The notes under the pieces: generated by a model | Database searches by the model: none | What the model was told of the DNA's origin: nothing | What the model saw: the letters and a program-made list of their open reading frames with translations, nothing else | From: Punica granatum | Lineage: Eukaryota; Streptophyta; Magnoliopsida; Myrtales; Lythraceae | DNA: 64,000 bases | Reading direction: 5' to 3' | NCBI RefSeq assembly: GCF_007655135.1 | Contig: NC_045130.1 | Location: forward strand, 24,929,363 to 24,993,362 | Part shown: one piece after another, positions 48,852 through 60,660 of the stretch | Layout: each line of letters begins with the position of its first letter | How positions within the stretch are numbered: the first letter of the stretch is position 1 | Made by a program: the position numbers and the translations under genes

Positions 48852-50095
48852 TCAGTTGAAAGCTCTAGCTCCTCCATGATCGGTTTGCAATAGTATAAGT
48901 AGCATAGTGGAGGCATAAAAAGTGTGAATTACCTCATCAGTAGTTACAAACCCATATGACATGGTCTCTAAGGATTTGACAACCGACAAGTTGGAATTGA
49001 AGCCTCCTCGCGTGGCGAACTCCATGGTCTTGGCTTCCGAAAACTTACAAGTAGAGCCTCCTTGGCTAGCCAGAGCCTTGTGCGGTGCAACTACCTTAGA
49101 TTTAGCCATAGGAATTTTGTCTACCCACACAAACTTGGTTGAAGTGTTAGCCCCAAATGAAGCTTTGGCCTTTGGCGTAGAACCGACCATAAACTTTTTG
49201 GCGACCAAGGTATTCGGAGAGCTACCTTTGAAACGTTGTTGGTTGACCAAAGAAACCTTTAAGCGGGCCACAAGATTTGATTGAGTGGTTATTAACCTTT
49301 CGTCTCGCCGATGTCGTTGCTCTCGGCGCTTCTGTGTCTTAGTTAGAGGATAGTTGGTGGCGCGTCTCTTCAAATACTCAAGACTAGGGTGAAGCCCTTT
49401 AGTTGTCACCTTTATGTCGACCCCAATCCTTCAAGCTCTGAAGCTTGACGCCTTTTGGGGAAGGCCATAGGAGTGCCGACCATCCCCCGAGCGTTGTAGG
49501 CGATTGGTTGTTTGTACTTTATGGCCACGCTTGAACTGTTAAATGCACGTAGCCTCATCGTGCCTCTCAATTCTTGGATCGCCGCTTGTAGGGAATGAGG
49601 GCATGTCCCCTTGGAGTTGACCAGTTGAGCGGCCAACATTCTTTCAGCCTGCTTGCGTTGTTGCTCTCGGGGCTTTTGAGCTCGAGTGAATGGCCGAAAG
49701 TCTCTTGACTGTATGATTCTTTGCCATTCATATTTTAGGGTCGAGGCAGTAAGCCTTATAGGCCTTTGCCTCCTCAGAATTCCTTCAACCTCTAATCTGG
49801 TCATTCCAATGGAACTAGCGGCCAATAGCTTGGTTGGACTAGGTGAATTGGCGGCTAGTGATTGAGTTGGCCTCTCTACTGAACTGCAGGTTAGTAGTTG
49901 ACCTGGCTTGACCGTTGATCTGGAGGCCAAATGCTTTGCAGCTGCACTGGAGGCTGACTTGACCGCTACACTGGAGGCCAACCTAACTGCTGAACTGGGG
50001 GCCAGTGTTCGGGCCTCTGCACTAGAATTAGTGGTTACTAGAGGTTTGGCCATGATGTCTTGCAAGATAGTAGTAGCGATTGATTGATCGGCCAT
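48852..50095 (-). pseudogene. Decayed minus-strand coding remnant with two TQKRREQR-like blocks, unrecognised
   Basis: Two neighbouring open stretches of 185 and 227 codons (48852-49409 and 49412-50095) lie in different frames. Each has a related basic block: YPLTKTQKRREQRHRRDERL near residue 18 of the first and FTRAQKPREQQRKQAERM near residue 138 of the second. The second also has an Ala/Ser-rich stretch (SSVAVKSASSAAAKHLASRS). Short basic TKTQKRR motifs occur in many plant gypsy polyproteins, so a decayed gag-pol is possible. I do not recognise a definite family and see no RT or integrase motif. Confidence 0.35.
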
Positions 50096-52755
50096 GAATA
50101 AACCGGCCCATCAGCGTCACTATTCACGATGCTTTTGAGTCTTGGTCAAAAGTCAATGAAACTTGGAGCCGATGTTCCTCCCCCACGTGTGCTTCGATGT
50201 TGTGGTAGGAGATGCTTGTAGCCTTTGCTCGTTAGAACCCTTTAACCTTCCAATCTGGCCGTACCATTTGAGATGACAACCAATGTTCTAGCCTTGCTGG
50301 TAAAGGAACTAGCTGAATTGGAGGCCAAGGGCTAGCCTGGATGGCTATTGAATTTGAGGTGGGCTTGACTGCTGAACTAGAGGCTAGGGGCCCAGCTTCT
50401 CCAACATAATTGGTTGCTAATGGAGGTTTGGCCTCACTTGGAAAAACTGTGGCCCCTGATTTCTCATCTCTGTCTTCGGCTGCTGGTCTTGACGGGGTGC
50501 CAACCGTTAACTTATCAACAAAGGCAATAATCACACAGGCCTTTGAGGCGGCATGTGAAAAATCATCAAAATTACCTTGGAGCTTAAATTGTTGCAAGGA
50601 TTTGTTGGATCCATGATCCTCGGCCTTTTCTCTGGGCGAATCCGCCTTCACATTTGACGAGGCCGAGGATGATGGAGGCGAGTCTTTCTCCACAAGCCTT
50701 TCCTCGTCGTTCTAGCTTGGTTGACATGTTAGATTGCATGAGGCTGACTCATCAGCGAAGACTTTAATCACACCAGACTCTGAGCCGGTATGTGTAGAAT
50801 CCACGATTTTGTCACGAGACAGCTCTCGGTCAAGAGTGTACTTGGCCTTTTTCATGAGGTAAAGCCTCTTCGATAACATCGGCATCATCTTGACGTTGGA
50901 GCTCTTTAGCCTCTAGAGCAAGTTGGGATGAATGCGAAGATGCAGCTTCCACAAGTGGCGAAAGATGCGGTACCTTGGGCTGGCCTTTAGGCAGCGGAGA
51001 GGCTGACCTCTTTGTGCTGCTCCAGTGCTAAATCGGGAATCTCTTCGCTCCCTTCTTTTGTGGTTGATTTGACGACCGATGTCTTGACCATATCGATAGA
51101 CTTGGGGGCTCAAGGTTTAGTCGCGTCTGCTTGCAAACGCGAGGGCTGTTGTTTAGCCTGCCCTGAGCAACTACTCGTTTGTTGAGTGTGAGACTCCTGA
51201 TTGAGCTTTCCCTTTAGCGGCGACGATGGGGATGACGAGACTTGCTTTGGTGTAGATGGAGGTGATTGTTGAAGCTTTGTTGGCCGTTGGCCTAACTTAT
51301 ATATATCGAAGAACTCTTTCTTTATGGCTCTAATTTCTCTTTTTAAGTCTTCAGTGGTAAGATCCTCGGATTTTGCGCATATCTCTGCCTTTTGTTGATG
51401 TAGCCTACATGTTCCCATCTGATCGAAGGCGACTGGATATAGTCAACCGGCCTCCGTATATATATAGCCGTGGATGGCTGATGCTTTGGCGATTGTGGCC
51501 TTTGCTGATTGGCTTGTGTGATTGATGGCCCTTGTAGAGCTTATCACTAATATGCTTGGAATGCAGTCGAGGCCAGGCGGTAATGCTGCAATTGGTTTTG
51601 GGGTTGTGGCTACTGAATCGGTTGCTCCGCAAACTAGGTAATAAACATGGTATTCTGGCTTGCTGGTGCCAGCCTCTAGTTGTCTTGATATGTAAGTTGA
51701 GGGACTAGCTTAAAAGTAGCTGAGGCTAGTGGCATGAAAAACTAGGGCTGGTATACGGCCTGCTGGTTGGGCAGCGGCAGTGTGTACTATAGGCCCAACT
51801 GATGACTCCCCTGAGGTGCCGAGAATAACACCTCTTGGTCGGGTGAACAAGTTGTATGCTGACATGATGAAGTCGGCGGTATCTCGACCACTTTTTGATG
51901 TAGAGGCTGAGACATGAAAGGAGTCGGCGGGGTGAAGGTCGCTTGTGGCTTAAGCATATTGTAAGCCGTCAAAATAGGGAAAGTTGTCGTGCATGAGGCT
52001 TTGGCAAAAATCTAGAACAAGTGTAGGAATGATTTCCTTCGTCTTGAGGCTGCCAAGGTTGGCCCAGTTGCGGCAGAAGCACTCGATGGGCCTGAGGCTA
52101 CTCCATAAAATTGGCTTGTGGCTACATCGACTGTGTTTGAAAGGCCAGCCTCAACTGTTGCAGCGAATGTACTGTAGAAGCTGACTGCGACTGCGACAAG
52201 TTAGAGGTCATCCGTGGCTATGACGATCAATCACTTGTAGGCGACGAAGAATGGCTTGTTAATTGACGTACTAAAGGCACTTACTGCAAATATGTCGCTT
52301 GCGGCTCAAGCATGCTATATGCCGAAAAAGAAGGAAGGGTCGCTGATGTGAGAGGTGACGACTCATAAGAAGAATACTTTTACGGGTACGCTAGATAGTT
52401 CAAGCCGGCCTGAGCTAGCCGAGGCTGGCTGAACTGCATGAGGCTAGAAGAATCTGATGAACTTCCCATGTGTGTCTTCGTAGCGATTACGTCCACTTTG
52501 ACAACTTTCTCTACTTGTGATAGTGGGATAATCTCTAGTCGAACTATCCTCAGTCGTGTGGTGCTCGACTGTATTGTCATAGGATTCTTTAATATCACTC
52601 AGCTCCTCGTCACCCCGAATTTGAGGAGCTATTTTTTCACGCTTCTTCACAGATTGGATCGATATGGACACGAAATCACTGTATGGTGGGTCCTATTGGG
52701 CGTGCTAGAAAGTTGTTTCGCCTAGATTGTGCTACACTCTCCAATTGATGGCCAC
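50096..52755 (-). other. Decayed region with fragmentary minus-strand ORFs
   Basis: Minus-strand open fragments at 50232-50693 and 51110-51418 are rich in Ser, Pro, Ala, Gln and Lys. One segment reads DLKREIRAIKKEFFDIYKLG. Further fragments at 51405-52671 are short and of low complexity. The compositional bias continues that of 48852-50095, so the whole may be one old degraded coding region read on the minus strand. I cannot assign a function. Element V inserted at 52755/52756, with GCCAC (52751-52755) as the expected left target duplication. Confidence 0.35.
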
Positions 52756-53763
52756 TGTCAGCGCCCCATTTTGGCCCACCGGCTTCCCACACGATGATTC
52801 CCGACAGAAGCCCAGGATACTATTCATCACCCGGCAATCAGAGGCAAATAGGCGGGCACGGGGTTATGAGCAATAGGAGAAAGAGCTAGGTCACTGAGAA
52901 AAGCGGAGGAAAGCCATCACGAACAAGGAATCTCCAAAATGACGGGGCTACACTGTGGCACTATTCATTATCAAGTCTCCGAAGCACCGAAAGGTGCCCA
53001 ATATAGGACACCAAAAATCCCTCTCAGTGCCAAAGTGACCAACGACGCGCCCGGACGCATTTCCGGGGCAAGCCACATGAGCCAGGACATCCCGATCTCT
53101 CACGGACGCCTTTTCTAACAGAGCTCCCGGGGCCCGCTCCACTGACAAGCAAACGGCCCCCCAAAACGGGCCTACAGGCACCCAGGGACCACCAGGGTCA
53201 AGGAACAAGCTTCAGATGACCTTCCGGAACTCGACTCGGTTTCCCGAGGGACGTTTTAGTGGTCACAGACGTCTCCCAGCGAGCCTTCGGGGCACTTCCA
53301 CGGAAAACAGAGATCACAACGATCTCCGAGCACCTCACAACGATCCCCGAGCACCTCGAGACGTTCAGGGAACATTGAGAAAACCCCGGTCAAAGTCCCT
53401 AGGTCTTCCCGGGCCAACGGTCCCCGACAGAGGGCGACGAGCCAACGATCCCTCACCGGGCAAGAGGATCGCCAAAACGAATGTCAGGATGCACAAAGAG
53501 CAATCAGGGACCGGGGACACTAAACTCCGCTCCGAACGTCCGAACAGGGCAAAACCGACTCTCGAGGCGCCGAGTCGCCCGAACGTTCGCTCACACGACG
53601 CATGGCGATATTAGGCTCATTCAAATCCTCATCGTTCAAGCATTCCAAATCTACAAATTAATTGGACATCGGAGATCGGATGCAAGCTCAATCAAGTTTC
53701 AAGCATTTTCCGGCTTTTCTCTCAATCGAACGGGACTCACAGCTTAGCCAAGCCGAGCCATCA

Positions 53764-53850
53764 AGCCACGGCTCAACCCCAAGTCGCGGCTCAAACCCTC
53801 GGCTCCGACATGACAGCCCCAAGCCGCGGCTAATTCCCTAAGCCGCGGCT
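53764..53850. promoter_or_regulatory. Cluster of four AGCCGCGGCT-like palindromes in LTR V
   Basis: agccacggct (53764), agtcgcggct (53782), agccgcggct (53822) and agccgcggct (53841) lie within 90 bp, about 240-320 bp upstream of the TATA-like box. The perfect versions are self-complementary. Their position suggests transcription-factor sites in the LTR promoter; this is inference. Confidence 0.45.
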
Positions 53851-54085
53851 CAATTCGGTGGCTCCAAGCTTCAAGAAGCTCCCCCCTCCACACATTTCAA
53901 ATCCTTCTTACACCCATCACTTCCTATCACTTCCCTATCATCTCCCATCAACTTTCCCTTCTCTTCCTTTCCCCACACTCAACAAGACAACTTCCCCACC
54001 CTAATCTTCCCTCCAAAATTCGGAACCCCTAAGCTCCCCCCTCTAATTGCACTTAAGCTCACTAAATTGGCTCATTAAGGCATCC

Positions 54086-54090
54086 TATAA
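54086..54090 (+). promoter_or_regulatory. TATA-like box in LTR V
   Basis: TATAA within cctataagtgcc, in the context attaaggc..cctataa..aattgcaagaca. It corresponds in position to the boxes in S and U. Prediction only. Confidence 0.4.
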
Positions 54091-55030
54091 GTGCCTAATT
54101 GCAAGACACTTTAATCACAACTCAACTTCTATCATCTCTCTAGCTTTCTCACTCTAGAAAACCCTCTCCAAACCCTCTCAACTTCAGCATTATTTCAGAA
54201 ATCGCACAGCCAAAGCACAGCCTGAAACCAAGGCAAAATTGCCGGAAAACTCAACCGTTTTCCGGCGATCGCCATCCAACCCGATCCAAACTTGACCAAA
54301 CTTCATATCTCACATGTTTTCGACCTCCCGAGTCCATTTCCGACCTTAGATTTTTCATTTGAAGCTCGCAGCACATCGTTCCAGCTCTGTCCAGATTCGG
54401 ATCCCTAGGGCGTTTTCCCGGTTTCTAAGCGAGTTCTTCCTTCTCGACTTAAGCAAGCTCAACCAAACTTCATATCCCACATGTATTCGACCTCCCGAGT
54501 CCATTTCCGGCGTTAGTTTTGCGATTTGAAGCTCCCAGCAGCCCGAACCAACTCTGTCCAGAACCGGGCTCCCTAGACGGTTTCACGGCTTTCCGGGCTT
54601 CTTCGACGCCACTCCTTCCCACGACCATGGCGAGTCGTGCCATCACTTTCTAAGGGTTCCTCATGACCCTCACTCTCTCCCGTGACGAGGTGGTCACATG
54701 CCGAGAGCCGCTCAACCGCGCAAGGCCGCCCTTTTCCCAATCTTTTCCTTTACCGGGTTTTCACAGTTTTTTTATCGGTTTCTCTTTGCATTTCCGGTTG
54801 AAATCAGTCGTGTGCACACCACGAGCTGGTCATGAACACCAAGAGTAGTCCCTTAGGAATCGGAGAAACTCGAGCCAGCTCGGTGCAACACCGGGAGCCC
54901 CCCCTTGCAGCCGTTTCTACCCAAACAGCCCAGTCGGGTCTGTCCCTCTAATTTACCTTTCTGACCGGAACTTTGCAGGAGCATATAGGTCAGCTTGGGT
55001 TGAATCTCAATACGAGCCACCTATCACCGT

Positions 55031-55700
55031 GATCCTCAGTCAGTTAGGAGTCCAATGCCACAAACCATGCAGCAAAATACCACCGGGAGCCTCCGGGACA
55101 GCCATTTCTTTCTGATCTGCCCAGTCGGGTCAGTTCCGCCCAGTTGGTTCTGTTTTCTGCTATCCAAACCGACTTTGTTTTTGATTTCCAGAAAATCTAC
55201 ATATCCAATCCTCATGAAACCACCGCAGGAATGATCCTCAGTCAGTTAGGAGTCCAATGCCACAAACTTTGCAGAAAAATACCACCACGAGCCTCCGGGA
55301 CAGCCATTTCTTTCCGATCTGCCCAGTCGGGTCAGTTCCGCCCAGTTGGTTCTGTTTTCTGCTAGCTAACCCGACTTTGTTTTTGATTTCCAGAAAATCT
55401 ACATGTCCAATCCTCATGAAACCACCGCAGGCATGATCCTCAGTCAGTTAGGAGTCCAATTCCACCAACCTCGCATCAAAAGACCACCGGGAGCCTCCTA
55501 TGGACACATTTCTTCATCGGGTACCAGTCGGGTCTGTTTTGACCCGACTGGGTCTGTCTTTTTGTTACTGACCCTACTTCGTTTTTTATTTCCGGAAAAT
55601 CTACGCGTGCTCTCCTCCCGAAACCACCGCAGACGTGATCCTTGGTCTCTTGGGAATCCAATGCAACTGGCCCCGCACGAAAATTCCATCCCGATCAACC
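55031..55700. repeat. 202-bp tandem repeat, about 3.3 copies, in the leader part of LTR V
   Basis: Units begin gatcctcagtcagttagg at 55031, 55233 and 55435, with a degenerate start gatccttggtctcttggg at 55637. Spacing is exactly 202 bp each time. The first two units are nearly identical and the third more diverged. A weaker related stretch precedes at about 54845-55030. The array replaces the G/C-rich tract found at the same place in R, S and U. Confidence 0.88.
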
Positions 55701-58418
55701 GGTACAGCCCCGACAAGCCGGACTGTCAGTCGGGTCTGCCGCCGACCCGACTTCACTGATTCGGGTCTGTTCGTTCCAGCCGAGTCTCCCGACTCCCTTC
55801 GCCACTTCTCCGACTCTTTCCCGCATCCCGGGGCTAGGGATAATCATTCCCGACTCAGAGAAGTTAGGACTTTTACGTTTTCTTTGCATTTGTGGGGTAA
55901 TAAGGTAGTTCATGACCGATTCACATGCAAGTTTATGTTTTTATGTGTTTTTACATCGCATTATGCATGTCTTCATCGTATATAGTGCTAGCATGTCGAG
56001 AAATAGCTTGAATCGGAGTCGAGGAGACATCGTTGGCTCGGGCGAACCAAGGGAGACTCTCGACCTCACTCCAAGGGAGGTGGCCGAGAGCCCCTCTTGG
56101 CTTCCTCGGGCCATGGATGGCCTCCTTTCCCCTGACTCAAGTCGTTTCCCGAGTTTTTACATTTTTTGCTTCCCATGAGTCGGTGTCGTTTTATCGATTC
56201 CTCTAAATATCGTGTTTGTGCTTGTTTGTATGTTTAATTGTGTTCCTAAGATCATGGCGGCACCAGCTATGTAAAAATGCACGTTGTCATCGTGTTTGAT
56301 GTTTTATGCATGCAAGAAACGGTCAAAATCGATTCTTGGTATTGATTGTAATCACAATTTTCACTTAATCGTTGGTTTCACGTTAATTCGTATGTTAGAT
56401 GCGTTAGTATCAAACAATCATTCCATTGATCCGTAACAATTGAGATTTGAGGTCTCAATCATTAAAACATTCCACAAACGGGAAATGGGATGTGTCATTC
56501 GGTTAATTAAATCACTTGGATTAAATAATTGGACAAATTAAATATTAATTCGTAAACGCATCGATGGTTCATAGAACGGCGGAAATGCCATTTTCCATTA
56601 AAAACCCACAATTTCAAAATACCGAGACGTGCGACACGAATAGAACCGACGTCTAGCGAATACTCGCGTGCTACGACTCGAGTCCGGGCCCGATTTGAGG
56701 CGGCTCGAGTCGAGACGCACGAGTCTTCCTTAGACTCCTTCGTGTCACACGGTCTTCAATTTGCATATGAATATCACAATTTTACTATCCAAGGGCATAA
56801 CCGTCATTCCGTGATTCACCGATACCCTAGGCGCTAGGGAGTCGGAAACATCTCGACCTATGGACGAAAAAGGGCCACCCGTTCGGGTGCGAGTCTCATT
56901 TGCACGGCCCATTCCGTTCACTTTCGGTGTTTCTATCTTCCTATCGTAGATTCGGTGGGAAGCATCTTATTTCAGTTACAAAACACAAAGAACCGGACTA
57001 ATCATACACCTGGCATAATCAAACACTAGATAATAGATAGGCGGAATGATAGATTCCAATCTAGAGTCAAAACATGAGTTTGGCTAATTCGGTGAAACCG
57101 CAGTGTCACCTCACTGAATAAGAGTCTTAGAACAAACACACACATGTAATTGGCTTAGAACCCTATTCTAATCCACCATCTATGTTTGCCTAGGTTAGAT
57201 ACATTGCTTGCTAATCAACCCCGGTTAATAACTGATTAAATCACGTACATTCGGCCTAATACACAACTCGTCTGTATTCACCGATACTTATCAGTTGTTG
57301 TCTATATTTCATCAGCTTTATTAGTTTTCTTCTGTTTTATTCTTGCTTTTGCTGATTTGTCGCGATTCAGGCCCGAGCCCATAGGTTACGTGTTACACGG
57401 GGTCCAATGCCCCAAACCACCGAACACGAGGTCCAACGCCTCCTAATTCACCGAGCACGTGCAACCCGAGCACGGAATGGGATCTAGCCTCGATTCACCG
57501 TTACACTCCGAACACGGCCTATGTGAAAGGCAATTTGGATTGGGCGTGTGAAACGGATCTAGATATCACCCAGGAGCTCGATCGACCCAACGGTTACAGT
57601 GGGAATCAACCGATTCTCCTGCAAACCGTTGGATCGATCGAACCCGACCCCCGGCTCCTTGAGCCCGCGTTGCCTTAATTCACTTATCGGTTATTCAAAA
57701 TACACGGTGAGCCGGAGCGGAATAGTGGCCCAATACAAACCGATCAGGATCCATTTACTTATTCGGTTATACTTTGTAATTGTTCGAGAGAACATTGTGA
57801 GGATTCTATTTGTATGTTCATTCATTTCCTTGTAAGGATCCCCGATCGGTGAGCGAGAGGTCCGAGTGCTGGATCGGTTAAGTTGGTCTATCGCCACTAA
57901 AGGGTGAGTAAGCTTGGATACTCGTGGTTTCAGTTCACGCATGGAATCGACCATCACGGTTCGATGAACTGTAACGCTAAGATAGTGAACCGACTCCTCG
58001 ATGCACAAGTCTACTCATCTTTCGGACTCTTGGCCCAACTTGATCAATTTATCGAATTTACGGTGTCAAAACGGGCGAGTCGAGCGCAACTCTAAATCAC
58101 GCGGTAAATAAACAAAATGGCAAGCCTAGCAAGCTAGAGCACCGAAAGGGCGTGCGGGATATAGGCCCGCACGTAATAGAACCCCCGAATTCGGAATTTC
58201 CGGTTCCGTACGACCATTGCCTTAGCATTTAGGTGTACCCCGTACCCCTAGACCCGGGTAACTTGCCGGCCCTCGACCTTCGGGTCGTAAAATGGCAAGT
58301 GGCGACTCCTTCTCACGTGCGTCCGTCGCGCGTCCCCGGGAAGGTGGACACTCCCAAGCCGCGTTTGCTTAGGCGGGCGCATGCGTGCCCCGACGAGATG
58401 AAATTCGGGTGCGCACAG

Positions 58419-58438
58419 CTTGGCGACTCCACTGGGGA
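58419..58438 (+). promoter_or_regulatory. Primer binding site of element V
   Basis: CTTGGCGACTCCACTGGGGA two bases after the LTR end. It is the least mutated of the three PBS copies. Confidence 0.85.
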
Positions 58439-59400
58439 CATCTAGAGGGTTCGGGCTCAATCCCATTTGCTTGCTTGCTTGTTTATTTACTGCTTTCCGT
58501 CGTTTACCGCTTATCTACTTACGCACATTTATTTCATGTATGTATTGCATATCATGCTAGCTTTAGGTACCTCGTCCGAAATCCCACGGGCGCCAATGTA
58601 GGAAGCTATGTTAGTCAGAGGTTCCGAATAAGGGAACGGATCGAGTCGGCTATGCCACCGAACCGGCCCCCAAAGATCTTCGCTCGATTTCAAGGAATTC
58701 ACACCCTTGAGTCGGGAGCCCCCATCCATAGATAGCACGGTCCCTGTAGCACTAAACCATGCATCGTGTTATGCCTCCACGCAAGCCTTCAAACTGACTC
58801 CGACAACAGTCCATCGAGTCGACCTGCGAGCCATTTGAGTCTTTTCCATTTCAAGAGCGATGTACATGTAATTTCTATTAAGCCGTAGGCATTTGCTCTC
58901 TTCGCACTCATGCATCATGCAATTTTCAAAAAATTAGGATGTCATTCATGTTGACGAGTCCTAAGCAGATTTTCCTGTCGTCTTGGTAAGGGACACCTTG
59001 CTCGGCCTCCTGCCCGTACCTCGACAGAGTCCGCCAACACACGAGAAGCTCACCGACCCGCCACAGAATGCGAATGGTGTATATTCCGGGACAACATGAT
59101 CGACCTCATCAACACTAGGTTCGATCACCGAGAGGTCGCTGAGAGATGAAGAACTCGCCGGCCAACCACCTTAGAGGGAGCTCTCCCAAACCCGTGCCAA
59201 GATGCAGAGATGCAGTCAGGAGCTCGCTTGAGCGAACGCCGCCCTGGAGAGGTCTAGGAAGAGGGCTCGTGGAGGACCATACATGCACTCTATGATAGAT
59301 ATCTCCGCAAGGCCCTCGCCTAGAACCGGTGCTTTCCGAGGCCGCGCTCGCTCAAACCCCGAGTGTGGTGGCAAATCAGCTTAAGGCTCTATTTTACCAA
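58439..59400 (+). mobile_element. Leader of V with a scrap of ORF1
   Basis: 58440-58970 matches the R leader (17831-18420). Next comes about 420 bp with no long open frame, holding a segment at about 59225-59265 that reads AALERSRKRARG. This resembles the end of the ORF1 coiled coil in R (ATLDRARAKAY). ORF1 of V therefore seems reduced to fragments by large internal deletions. The assignment of the fragment is weak. Confidence 0.5.
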
Positions 59401-60111
59401 ATTTGCATTGTACTTTGGACCTTTCGAGTCAATGTGAACGACAACATTAGCCTTTGAAAACTCACGCACTGCATGCATCCTATCCATTCACTGTTTTACA
59501 CGACGATTAACACTACCACACGGTAGACAAAGTTGTGACCGCCTTTGCAGGTGGACCTCTCGTGGTCCTCACCCTTCCTCCACGGCGAGACGATCAGTAG
59601 CTCAAGGGCCAACCATCCAAGCAACACTAACTCCCCATTAATCCCGCGCAATCGATTATGTCATTGCATGGTTGAGCACACGTCCCTCTATGCTACAAGT
59701 GCTTCCATCAGCACAACTGAGCGTGCCATTTCCGCGTCGTGCGAGCATGCCTCCACCTTCTCCATGCACACACCATCGGCGCGCTCGCACGACGCCTACC
59801 AGGCTAGTTCAATCCCCTAAGCCCTTACGCTGAAATCGCGAATATAGTTTGCTCCTTCATTGTTTTCTTTTCCCATTGTAGGAAATTCTACACAAGAAGA
59901 CAGCCTGAACACTGATCGACCACAATTGAGACAACAAACGTCTTCCATCCATCCAGCTCCTTGGGATTTCAACACTAAGTCCCCATCCCCGCTCCACAAA
60001 GCAAGACCGCAAGCAAATCAGCGTCACCGCATCGCAGCGCCTCACGCTATTCCTCAGCATTGACCTTTGCTTTCGCATTTCTTGCACTTTCCTATCAATC
60101 CCACATTTATT
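59401..60111 (+). other. Non-coding internal region of V, first block
   Basis: Matches R 24870-25640 in order (cattagcctttgaaaactc, cgacgcctaccaggc, catccagctccttagg-type motifs). No gene is visible. The repeat array at 60112 interrupts the correspondence. Confidence 0.6.
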
Positions 60112-60660
60112 GCATCTGGCTTCGGCCCCACATCGGGCTTCGGCCCCGCATCGGGCTTCGGCCCTGCATTTACTGCATTGGGCTTCGGCCCCGCATCGGG
60201 TTTCAGCCCCGCATCGGGCTCCGGCCCCGCATTTATTGCATCGGGTTTCAACCCCGCATCGGGCTTCAGCCCTGCATCGGGCTCCGGCCCTACATTTACT
60301 GCATTGAGCTTCGGCCCCGCGTCGGGCTCCGGCCCCGCATTTATTGCATTGGGCTTCGGCCCCGCATTTATTGCATTGGGCTTCGGCCCCGCATTTATTG
60401 CATCGGGCTCCGGCCCTGCATTGGGCTCCGACCCCGCATTTACTGCATTAGGCTTCGACCTTACATCGGCCTCCGGCCCTGCATTTACTTTTGGGTTTCG
60501 GCCCTGCATCGGGCTCCGGTCCCACTTTTGGGCTTCAGCCCCACTTTCGGGCTTCGGCCCCGCATCGGGCCTCGGTCCTGCATTTACTGCTTTCGGGCCC
60601 CGACCCAATATTTACTGCTTTTGGGCTCCGGCCCCGCATTTACCGCTTTCAGGTTTTGAC
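60112..60660 (+). repeat. 18/27-bp minisatellite in element V
   Basis: Units of GCATCGGGCTTCGGCCCC (18 bp) mix with 27-bp versions that carry an extra catttattg/catttactg. About 25 units in total. The array ends in a variant with tttactgctttcagg. Because both unit lengths are multiples of three, several frames stay open for about 200 codons on both strands (Gly/Pro/Ala repeats). I treat these as by-products, not genes. Confidence 0.92.

Larger units (their letters stand above)
52756..58417 (+). mobile_element. 5' LTR of element V (5.7 kb, giant-LTR family)
   Basis: Starts TGTCAGCGCCCC and ends ..GTGCGCACA, followed by g and the PBS. Beginning, mid-LTR blocks (55980-56170 and 56560-57010) and the 3' block (58080-58417) match the other copies. 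The section around and downstream of the promoter differs: there is no G/C-rich tract, but a cluster of 10-bp palindromes (53764-53850) and a 202-bp tandem repeat (55031-55700). V resembles P and Q more than R, S and U. Confidence 0.9.
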
